Part shown: piece by piece, positions 1-6,753 of the stretch
How the letters are laid out: every line of letters starts with the position of its first letter
Position numbering within the stretch: position 1 is the first letter of the stretch
NCBI GenBank assembly: GCA_963542015.1
Contig: CAUTUX010000023.1
Coordinates: forward strand, 1-13,846
Length of the DNA stretch: 13,846 nt
Direction: 5' to 3'
From: CAUTUX01 sp963542015
Lineage (GTDB): Bacteria > Bacillota > Clostridia > Christensenellales > CAG-917
Notes under the pieces: model-generated
What the model was told of the DNA's origin: nothing
What the model saw: only the letters and a program-made list of their open reading frames with translations
Database searches by the model: none
Position numbers and translations under genes: made by a program

Positions 1-55
1 CAGTTTGTTGCCTATCCTTGACTCTTGTATTTTTATTAATTTCAATTTTTGACAT
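1..55 (-). CDS. 5' end of an unidentified gene, possibly lexA (partial)
   Basis: An ATG at 55-53 opens a frame with 18 full codons (MSKIEINKNTRVKDRQQT) before it runs off the left edge. It lies on the same strand as the large operon, 226 bp beyond the ynbB-type gene. The ribosome binding site is weak (AGAAG at 70-66, 10 nt spacing). The fragment is basic and polar, with no signal peptide. In many clostridia the gene after miaA, hfq and ynbB is lexA, and LexA proteins begin with a short basic stretch containing an R-Q pair before the first helix; 'KDRQQT' could be that. This is a context guess, not a homology call. A different small cytoplasmic protein would fit equally well. The promoter of the plus-strand RNA overlaps its start codon. 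Confidence 0.5.
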   Translation of the reverse strand, partial: MSKIEINKNTRVKDRQQT

Positions 56-77
56 TTTATATATTCTTCTTTACTAT
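49..77 (+). promoter_or_regulatory. Near-consensus sigma-A type promoter for the plus-strand RNA
   Basis: A perfect -35 hexamer TTGACA (49-54) is followed by exactly 17 bp and the -10 hexamer TACTAT (72-77, five of six consensus bases). The predicted transcription start is G84, 7 nt beyond the -10 box. It is the clearest promoter in the window and points away from all nine complete genes. Its -35 box shares bases 53-54 with the start codon (55-53) of the divergent partial gene, so polymerase bound here would cover that gene's translation start region. Confidence 0.75.
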
Positions 78-145
78 ATTTTTGTCGACGACGTGTAATG
101 GTTAGAAAGACGTGACACAATTGATGTTGTGCAGAGAGAACAGCC

Positions 146-173
146 TAAGACTAAAAGCCAGGTTTATAAGACT
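146..173. repeat. Heptamer direct repeat inside the small RNA
   Basis: TAAGACT occurs at 146-152 and again at 167-173, 21 bp from start to start (two helical turns). The second copy overlaps the 3' arm of the CCAG/CTGG hairpin, while the first lies in the loop side of the GAGAG/CTCTC helix. It could be a repeated RNA-binding or seed element, or chance. Confidence 0.35.
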
Positions 174-196
174 GGAGCTCAGGGCTCTCATAAAAG

Positions 197-218
197 AACA
201 CTCTTTGAGTGTTTTTTT
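197..218 (+). terminator. Intrinsic terminator of the small RNA, possibly bidirectional
   Basis: A seven-base-pair stem (AACACTC 197-203, GAGTGTT 207-213) with a TTT loop is followed by further T residues to 218, a textbook rho-independent terminator on the plus strand. On the minus strand the same hairpin is preceded by a run of A and followed by CTTTTAT, so it could also end transcripts coming from the nine-gene operon, whose last stop codon is at 284-282. The minus-strand direction is weaker because its U-tract is interrupted. Confidence 0.8.
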
Positions 219-281
219 ATTGTAAAATCAAAAAATACGCTACAGCTTTAACTTTCTATTGCTGAGTGCACATCTAAAAGA

Positions 282-1493
282 TTAAAAAATATTTAAATTT
301 AATAATTCATTTAATACAATTTTTGAATGTTCATAAGTTAATCCACCTTGTAAGTAGACAACAAAAGGGTTTTTAATTGGGGCATCAGCAGTCAGCTCAA
401 TTGAGGCACCTTGGACAAATGTTCCTGCTGCCATAATGATTTCATCTTCATATCCAGGCATCTGATATGGTTCTGGAACAACATTTGAATTGACTGGAGA
501 ATATTTTTGAATTAATCTGCAAAATTCTAATAATTTCTTTTTATCTTTGAGTATTATACTTACAATAACATCAAACGGTATACTACTCTTCTCTGGGATT
601 GTTGTATATCCTAAATCAGAAAAACAGCTTGCAAATAAAACTGCTGATCTTAATGCATTTTTTACAGTAACTGGGGACAAAAATAATCCTTCAAAATATT
701 CATTATAACCAGTTTTATAAGAGCCGACTTCAAACCCTAACGACGGTGCGGTTAATCTATTTGCCGCTAGATTTACCAATTCTTCTTTACCAGCTACATA
801 TCCTCCAGTAGGAGCAATTCCACCTCCTAAATTTTTAATAAATGAGCCCGCAACAAGATCTGCACCAACCTGTGTTGGCTCAAGTTCTTCTACAAATTCA
901 CCGTAACAGTTATCAACCAAAAATAATGTATTTGGCGAAATTCTTTTAACAAATGCAATTACCTCTTTTATTTTGCTAATTGATAAGGAATTTCTTAAAG
1001 AATATCCCCTACTCCTTGTTAAAAAAACACATTTAACAAATTCTTCTTTTAATTTTTTTTCAATTTGCTCATAATCAAATTCGGAATTTTTTAGAGCAAT
1101 TTCTTTATATTTTATTTTGTAATCAGCTAATGAGCCTGTATTTTTTTTGCTTATTACATCGCTTAAAGTATCATATGGCTTCCCTGTTATTGATAATAGA
1201 ATATCACCAGGAAACAAGGTAGCATAAAACATTAATGAAATCGCATGCGTACCAGATGTAATCAATGGAGAGGCTATACAACTTTCAGAATCAAATATTG
1301 TTGCAATTAATTTGGATAACATTTGTCGTCCTAGATCATCATAACCATATCCAGTACTATGAGCAAAATGCCAGTCTGAAATCTTATTTATTCTAAAAGC
1401 ATCAAGAACTTTTTTTTGATTAAACAAAGCAACATCATCTATTCTGGCAAATATATCTTTCAAATCATTTTCTATTTTATTTATTGAAATCAT
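282..1493 (-). CDS. ynbB: YnbB-type PLP enzyme (methionine gamma-lyase / 'aluminum resistance' family)
   Basis: This is a 403-residue fold-type I pyridoxal-phosphate protein of the family variously called aluminum resistance protein or methionine gamma-lyase-like. Seen in the sequence: the cofactor phosphate region SGTHAI (80-85), GKPYDTL (104-110), the ring-stacking aspartate region VDNCYGEF (193-200, D194), the PLP lysine in SFIKNLGGG (K220) followed by APTGGYVAGK, and GYNEYFEGLFLSP (262-274), a stretch typical of the family. The length is normal. The ATG has a good ribosome binding site (GGAG 1504-1501, 7 nt spacing) inside the end of miaA, and the frames overlap by 17 nt. It is the last gene of the operon. 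The family is related to Cys/Met metabolism enzymes, but the true substrate is not established and the annotated names are historical. In clostridia it often lies in this position, after miaA or hfq. Confidence 0.88.
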   Translation of the reverse strand: MISINKIENDLKDIFARIDDVALFNQKKVLDAFRINKISDWHFAHSTGYGYDDLGRQMLSKLIATIFDSESCIASPLITSGTHAISLMFYATLFPGDILLSITGKPYDTLSDVISKKNTGSLADYKIKYKEIALKNSEFDYEQIEKKLKEEFVKCVFLTRSRGYSLRNSLSISKIKEVIAFVKRISPNTLFLVDNCYGEFVEELEPTQVGADLVAGSFIKNLGGGIAPTGGYVAGKEELVNLAANRLTAPSLGFEVGSYKTGYNEYFEGLFLSPVTVKNALRSAVLFASCFSDLGYTTIPEKSSIPFDVIVSIILKDKKKLLEFCRLIQKYSPVNSNVVPEPYQMPGYEDEIIMAAGTFVQGASIELTADAPIKNPFVVYLQGGLTYEHSKIVLNELLNLNIF

Positions 1494-2388
1494 TTAATTT
1501 CTCCGTAATATAATTAACTATTTCTTTGTTTTGATTTAAATCAAATTGTTTTGCAAATTCATATTGTTTGAACCAAGTTATCTGTCTTTTAGCATATCTT
1601 CGTGTGTCTTGTTTTATTTGTATTTTAACTGCTTCAATTTCCTCTTTATTAATTTTTTCAAGATTCACTTCATTAAATTCACGATATCCAATAGCTTTCA
1701 TACTTTGATATCCAAAATTATCAATTTGTTTGATTTCTTCTAACAATCCATCCTGAAACATTTGATCTACCCTATGGTTAATTTTTTCATACAATGTTGC
1801 CCTATCTTTAGGATTGATAAATATCATTATTATTTCTCGATCTAAAGAATAATTATCTACATGTGATGAAATATTTTGCTTAGTGTCAAAATTAATTTCT
1901 AATGCTCGAATAATTCTTTTTTTATCATTTTTACTAATTTTTAATGACGCATTATAATCTACCATTTGCAATATTCTGTACACTTTATCCAATGAATATT
2001 TATCTATTAATTTTTCAATTCTGTTTCTAAGATCTAGATTTTTAACAGTCTTACCAAAACTCATATCATATAAGAGAGAGTGAATGTATAGACCAGTACC
2101 CCCAACAATAATCGGTATCTTATTTTTAGATTTAATCTCTTTAATATGCTCCTTTGCTTTAATTGAAAATTCTGATACTGAGTAATCATCTTTATATGAA
2201 ATGAGATTTAACATATGGTGTTGTATACCCTTCATCTCATTTTTAGTTATTTTTGCCGTGCCTATATTTAATTCTTTATAAATTTGCATACTGTCGGCAG
2301 ATATGATCTCTGTATTTAAAATATCAGCAAGTTGTATGGCGAGAGTGCTTTTACCAGAAGCTGTTGGTCCGACAATATAAATTTCCAT
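1477..2388 (-). CDS. miaA: tRNA dimethylallyltransferase MiaA
   Basis: MiaA transfers a dimethylallyl group from DMAPP to N6 of A37 in tRNAs reading codons that start with U, giving i6A37, the substrate of MiaB, which is encoded earlier in the same operon. The 303 residues are the usual length. Visible motifs: the P-loop GPTASGKST (7-15), the catalytic-region D32 in SADSMQIY, GGTGLYIHSL (96-105), NDKKRIIRALEI (154-165), the MKAIGYREF core (230-238) and the tRNA-binding DTRRYAKRQITWF (261-273). The start codon overlaps the mutL stop by one base (TAATG), so translation is probably coupled. Only a weak purine stretch precedes it. In many Firmicutes hfq follows miaA directly; here the ynbB-type gene does. 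Confidence 0.96.
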   Translation of the reverse strand: MEIYIVGPTASGKSTLAIQLADILNTEIISADSMQIYKELNIGTAKITKNEMKGIQHHMLNLISYKDDYSVSEFSIKAKEHIKEIKSKNKIPIIVGGTGLYIHSLLYDMSFGKTVKNLDLRNRIEKLIDKYSLDKVYRILQMVDYNASLKISKNDKKRIIRALEINFDTKQNISSHVDNYSLDREIIMIFINPKDRATLYEKINHRVDQMFQDGLLEEIKQIDNFGYQSMKAIGYREFNEVNLEKINKEEIEAVKIQIKQDTRRYAKRQITWFKQYEFAKQFDLNQNKEIVNYITEKLNDFNK

Positions 2389-4166
2389 TAAACAATTCTC
2401 TTAAATATTTTTTCCACTTCTTCTTTTGTAATCTCAAAAACACAAGGTCTACCATGTGGGCATTGTGAAGGGAATAGTTGTTCATCAGTTTTCATCATTT
2501 TTAATAGATATGCAATTTGTTGCCTCGTGAGTATATCCCCACCTTTTATAGCCCCCTTACACGCTCTTGAGGCAAATAAATCCTTAACAAAGTCACCTAT
2601 ATTTTTGTCCGATAAATCTTCTATTTCTTTGAATAAATAGTTGATTATTTTTTCTATGCCATAAGTTGTTAATACTTCTGGTATTGCGAAAATAGTTAAT
2701 TTACTATCAATTACTTCAATTCTAAATCCGATATCAGTTAATGATATAGATATAGCTTTGATATACTCTTCTTCTTGAGTAGACATCTTATAAATATATG
2801 GAACTAATAAATTTTGCATTTTATCATTTCTAAAATTCTTTATAAGATTGTCATATCTTATTCTTTCCTGAGCTGCATGCTGATCTATTACATATAAAAC
2901 ATTGTCTAATTCCAAAATTAAATATGTGTCAAATGCCTGACCAATTATTTTTCCGTAAAATGTTTCATCTGTAACGGCATTTAATATTTCAGGTTTTGTA
3001 TCAGAAACATGTTCTTTAATATCATAAATAAAAATATTATCATTCTTTTGTGTTTTATTTGCATAATTCGGTGTTTCAGGATTTGATTCGTTTATAGAAG
3101 TACTATTTGAAGGACTAAATATTATGTTTCTCTTATTTTCATTAATAAATGTCTTTTTTTCATTATTCCTGTCAATGTCATATCCGTGTAAAGCCTGCAT
3201 AACAGCGTTGTAAAGAGCAGAAAATATTCTTCCTATATCTAAAAATCTGACTTCAAATTTTGTTGGATGGACATTGATATCTAGTTCATCAAAAGGCATA
3301 TTAATGTGCAAAACATATAGTGGAAATGTTTTTGTCATTAGATATGGTGCATAAGCTTTTTCAACTGCTACTTGTAACTTTTTATCAGTTACTATTCTTC
3401 CATTAATTATTAATGTCTGATATGATCTATTACTTTTACTAATTTTAACATTAGATATTTTACCAAATACTGCTACCCCATACTGATTTTGATAATTTAC
3501 ATCTACCATATTGCTAGCAATATCGTCAGAATAAATATCTGAAATTGCATAATCTAAACCCCGCCCTTCCGAAAGCATATTTACTCCACTTTCATTTGTA
3601 TATTTAAAAAATATATTTGGGGATGCAAATATCAGATTTTTAATTTTTTCTTTTATGTATTTCTCTTCTAAATTATCTGATTTTAAAAATTTTTGTCTTG
3701 CTGGTACATTATAGAACAAATTGTTAACTGAAATTTTAGTGCCAATTTCACAACTATATTTTTCCTTTAAAACTATTTTTCCAGCATCGATAATTAGATG
3801 CCCACCAATGTCAGAATTCTTATATCTAGAAAATATTTCAATTCTTGAAACCGATGCAATTGAAGGAAGAGCTTCACCTCTAAACCCTAAAGTGCTTATT
3901 TGAGACAAATCTAAAGCTGAAGATATTTTACTTGTTGAATGTGGCATAAACGCTAATTCAAGATCATCATATTCGATACCTATACCATTGTCAGATACGG
4001 TTATTAATTCTTTACCACCCTTTTCTGTATGTACCAAAATTTGTGTTGCACCAGCGTCTATAGAATTTTCGACGAGTTCTTTTACCACAGAAGATGGATT
4101 CTCTACAACTTCACCAGCTGCAATCATATTGTATACATCTTCTGTTAAATGAATTATTTTACTCAT
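2388..4166 (-). CDS. mutL: DNA mismatch repair endonuclease MutL
   Basis: MutL is the GHKL ATPase that links mismatch-bound MutS to strand incision. N-terminal motifs: E30 in VVKELVENSIDAGA, the nucleotide-binding DNGIGI (59-64) and GFRGEAL (94-100). A variable low-complexity linker (about 330-390) leads to the C-terminal dimerization domain. That domain carries the metal-dependent nicking motifs: DQHAAQER (428-435), ACKGAIKGGD (535-544), CPHGRP (569-574) and the terminal FKR (588-590). The organism therefore incises DNA with MutL itself and needs no MutH. QNLLVP (451-456) matches the sliding-clamp binding motif described in Bacillus MutL. Oddities: the last acidic residue of the DQHA(X)2E(X)4E motif is D439 rather than E, and PHSTSKI (75-81) replaces the usual RHATSKI. 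The 592-residue length is normal. The ATG has a strong GAGGA site (4176-4172) and overlaps the mutS end by 8 nt. Confidence 0.97.
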   Translation of the reverse strand: MSKIIHLTEDVYNMIAAGEVVENPSSVVKELVENSIDAGATQILVHTEKGGKELITVSDNGIGIEYDDLELAFMPHSTSKISSALDLSQISTLGFRGEALPSIASVSRIEIFSRYKNSDIGGHLIIDAGKIVLKEKYSCEIGTKISVNNLFYNVPARQKFLKSDNLEEKYIKEKIKNLIFASPNIFFKYTNESGVNMLSEGRGLDYAISDIYSDDIASNMVDVNYQNQYGVAVFGKISNVKISKSNRSYQTLIINGRIVTDKKLQVAVEKAYAPYLMTKTFPLYVLHINMPFDELDINVHPTKFEVRFLDIGRIFSALYNAVMQALHGYDIDRNNEKKTFINENKRNIIFSPSNSTSINESNPETPNYANKTQKNDNIFIYDIKEHVSDTKPEILNAVTDETFYGKIIGQAFDTYLILELDNVLYVIDQHAAQERIRYDNLIKNFRNDKMQNLLVPYIYKMSTQEEEYIKAISISLTDIGFRIEVIDSKLTIFAIPEVLTTYGIEKIINYLFKEIEDLSDKNIGDFVKDLFASRACKGAIKGGDILTRQQIAYLLKMMKTDEQLFPSQCPHGRPCVFEITKEEVEKIFKRIV

Positions 4167-6753
4167 ATGATTCCTCTATATTCTTTTTAACATCAATTAA
4201 ATAAGTCAAGGCTTGTAAAGGTGTCATATTATCTAAATTAAGATCCGCTATTTCTTTTTCGATTTTGCTTTGCTGTTTATAATCAAACAAGTTACCTTGT
4301 GTATACCAATCTGACTTATTTGGCATGTTTAATCCGATATTATTAACTTCTAAATTTTTCAAAATTTGTTTTGCAGTTAAAATCACCTCTTTATTTACTC
4401 CAGCGATTTCAGCCACCTCTATTCCATAACTTCTTAAGGCACCACCTGGAACAATTTTATATAAAAAATTAATTTTATTATTTTTTTCACTTATAAGGAT
4501 ATGATAATTAATGATTCCATCAACATCATTTAATTCGATTAATTCATGAAAATGTGTTGAAAACAATGTTTTTGATTTAATTTTATCATTGATGTATGTA
4601 ATGATAGCCCAAGCAATACTTAGACCATCAAGCGTTGATGTTCCACGACCAATTTCATCTATAATCAATAATGAATTTTCAGTAGCATAATTTAAAATCA
4701 TAGCAATTTCATTCATCTCTACCATAAATGTTGATTGCCCTGTAAATAAATCATCTGAAGCACCTATTCGTGTAAAAATCCTATCAACTATGGGGATTTC
4801 TGCAGATTCGGCAGACACAAATGAACCTATATGTGCCATCAATGTGATTAACGCTACCTGACGCATATAAGTACTTTTACCAGCCATATTTGGTCCAGAT
4901 ATAATATGTGTTCTTTTAGCAGTATCAAATGTTGTATCGTTTGGAACATATACATTCTTCTTTAAAATCTGCTCTACTACTGGATGTCTACCAGATATTA
5001 TTTTTAATTCTTTTATTTCATCATTAATTATTGGTCGCTGATAATTATTGATAACTGCGGATTTTGCTAACGAGATCAAACAGTCCAACATTCCTATAGA
5101 ATTGGAAATTTTTTTCAATTCAGGATAATGATTAACAAATTCAATTTTAATCTTATTAAGAATCTCATCTTGAATATTATTTAATTTAATTTCTGCTGAA
5201 TTAATTTTTTCTTCTATTTCTTGTAACTCTGGAATTGTGTATCTTTCTGATCCAACTAGCGTTTGTTTTCTAATATAGTTGTCTGGGACAGAATTAATAA
5301 ATGATTTAGTTACTTCGATATAAAAACCAAAAATATTGTTTTTGGATACCTTTAAATTTTTTATTCCTGTCTGCTCTCTTTCTTTTTGTTCAATGGAGCT
5401 TATCCACTGCTGAGCATTTTTTGCTATGTCATTATACTCATCATATTCTTTTGAAAAGCAACTATTGATTACAAAGTGTTCGTTATTATTAATTTTTTCT
5501 TTATCAAGAGATCGGTTTAGAATATCTGCAAATTCATCTAAATAAGATATATCGTTATTCAAAGTTTTAATTAATTCTGACTCATGTTCCCTTACTAACT
5601 GTTTAATCTTAGGTATTAATTGGAGTATTTCAGAAACATGTAAAATTTCTTTGGGATTAATTGAACTCATTAGGATTCTTGATAATATTCGATCTAAGTC
5701 TTTAATATTTGCAAATAAACTATATAATTTATCAGTTGCTTCTTTTTTTTGAATTAATTCTGTTATTGCATTAAGTCTTGCGTTTATATCTTTGGATACG
5801 AGTAATGGTTTTTCAATTATACTTTTTAAAGCTCTGTATCCCATTGGTGTAACTGCATGATCTAACACTCCTAATAATGTTCCTTCTTTTTTCCCATCTC
5901 GCACATTTTGTATGAGTTCTAAATTTCTCCGTGTATTAATATCTAGGATCATATATGTAGACTCATTAATTACCGTTAACTTAATTATATTTTTAAGAAT
6001 TTGTTGCTGGGTATTAACTATATAAGAAAGTATTTGAGCAGCTGCAAGTATTTCTAAATCATTTTTAATTTCAAAAGAATTTAATGTTTTTAAATTAAAA
6101 TAATTTATTAAAAAATCTTTTGCAGTATTGGCTGTCATTCTGCCTGAAGAAAAAACTTTAGGCTTGATATTAGACATACTAAAATAAGGTATATCATAAT
6201 GAAATTTAAAAAATTCATCATTAGATAAAATCTCTTTTGGTTTTATCATAGATAATAAATCTTGAATTTTACTTAATGGTTCTTTGTCGATGCACGAATA
6301 TACATTATATTCACCAGTAGAAATATCTATCCATGAAATTGCAAAACCGTTTTTTTCAAAATAAATGTATGCCAAATAGTTTGACTCTGGTTCAGATAAA
6401 ATAGTATCTTCGATTACAGTTCCTGGTGTTATGACTCTAACTACCTTACGCTCAACCATTCCTTTTGCAGACGGATCTGAAATTTGTTCACACATTGCTA
6501 TTGAATATCCAGCTTCAATTAACTTTTTAATATATAAGTTTACGCTATGGAAAGGAACACCGCACATTGGAGCTTTTGTATTGTTACCTGCACTTCTTCC
6601 AGTTAATGCAATCCCTAAAATATTAGAGCCTATTTGTGCATCTTCATAAAACATTTCATAAAAATCACCAAGCCTATATAAAAGAATATAGTCTTTATAT
6701 TCCGACTTTATACTATTGTATTGCTTCCACATTGGTGTGATTTTTTCTTCCAA
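4159..6753 (-). CDS. mutS: DNA mismatch recognition protein MutS (TTG start)
   Basis: MutS is the ATPase that binds base mismatches and small loops and recruits MutL, encoded next. Visible features: the mismatch wedge GDFYEMF (F31, E33), the connector and core/lever domains, the Walker A GPNMAGKST (620-628), the signature STFMVEM (674-680), Walker B LLIIDEIGRGTSTLDG (695-710; D699, E700) and the H-loop STHFHE (H734). The C-terminal QGNLF (819-823) resembles a beta-clamp binding pentapeptide. The 864 residues are a typical length. The start is a TTG directly after the miaB stop. It is preferred over the internal ATG at 6732 because it restores the family's ITPM-x-x-QY beginning and has GGAG 11 nt upstream, whereas the ATG would sit about 14 nt from the nearest purine-rich site. 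Confidence 0.97.
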   Translation of the reverse strand: MEEKITPMWKQYNSIKSEYKDYILLYRLGDFYEMFYEDAQIGSNILGIALTGRSAGNNTKAPMCGVPFHSVNLYIKKLIEAGYSIAMCEQISDPSAKGMVERKVVRVITPGTVIEDTILSEPESNYLAYIYFEKNGFAISWIDISTGEYNVYSCIDKEPLSKIQDLLSMIKPKEILSNDEFFKFHYDIPYFSMSNIKPKVFSSGRMTANTAKDFLINYFNLKTLNSFEIKNDLEILAAAQILSYIVNTQQQILKNIIKLTVINESTYMILDINTRRNLELIQNVRDGKKEGTLLGVLDHAVTPMGYRALKSIIEKPLLVSKDINARLNAITELIQKKEATDKLYSLFANIKDLDRILSRILMSSINPKEILHVSEILQLIPKIKQLVREHESELIKTLNNDISYLDEFADILNRSLDKEKINNNEHFVINSCFSKEYDEYNDIAKNAQQWISSIEQKEREQTGIKNLKVSKNNIFGFYIEVTKSFINSVPDNYIRKQTLVGSERYTIPELQEIEEKINSAEIKLNNIQDEILNKIKIEFVNHYPELKKISNSIGMLDCLISLAKSAVINNYQRPIINDEIKELKIISGRHPVVEQILKKNVYVPNDTTFDTAKRTHIISGPNMAGKSTYMRQVALITLMAHIGSFVSAESAEIPIVDRIFTRIGASDDLFTGQSTFMVEMNEIAMILNYATENSLLIIDEIGRGTSTLDGLSIAWAIITYINDKIKSKTLFSTHFHELIELNDVDGIINYHILISEKNNKINFLYKIVPGGALRSYGIEVAEIAGVNKEVILTAKQILKNLEVNNIGLNMPNKSDWYTQGNLFDYKQQSKIEKEIADLNLDNMTPLQALTYLIDVKKNIEESYE

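Larger units (their letters stand above)
84..218 (+). ncRNA. Unidentified ~135-nt small RNA with its own promoter and terminator
   Basis: The span runs from the predicted start G84 to the end of the terminator U-tract. It is richer in G and C than its flanks and can form local helices. CACAA 116-120 pairs with TTGTG 127-131. GAGAG 134-138 pairs with CTCTC 185-189 and encloses CCAG 158-161 / CTGG 172-175. The terminator hairpin follows. The heptamer TAAGACT occurs twice (146-152 and 167-173). There is no convincing reading frame: ATG 98 gives five codons, and ATG 124 gives 33 codons without a ribosome binding site and runs through the terminator. It lacks the hallmark sequences I know for SRP RNA, RNase P, tmRNA, T-box and the common riboswitches. 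No plus-strand gene follows, so it is not an obvious leader. It is antisense to the region between the ynbB-type gene and the partial gene. That it is an RNA gene is likely; its function is unknown. Confidence 0.6.

Noticed and set aside
56..120. Minus-strand promoter for the partial gene (TTGTGT 120-115 with TACACG 97-92)
   Set aside because: Spacing is 17 bp but only three of six bases match in each box; too weak to call.
84..218. Known RNA identities for the plus-strand RNA (SRP RNA, RNase P, tmRNA, T-box, common riboswitches)
   Set aside because: None of their hallmark sequences, such as the SRP GGAAG/AGCAGCC core, the RNase P GAGGAAAGTCC box or the T-box TGGTACC core, is present.
124..225. 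Plus-strand 33-codon reading frame inside the small RNA
   Set aside because: No ribosome binding site precedes the ATG, and the frame runs through the terminator hairpin and U-tract; it is more likely chance.
1..281. Insertion sequence end or attachment site
   Set aside because: No terminal inverted repeats, target duplication or transposase fragment was seen; the structured segment is better explained by the RNA and its terminator.
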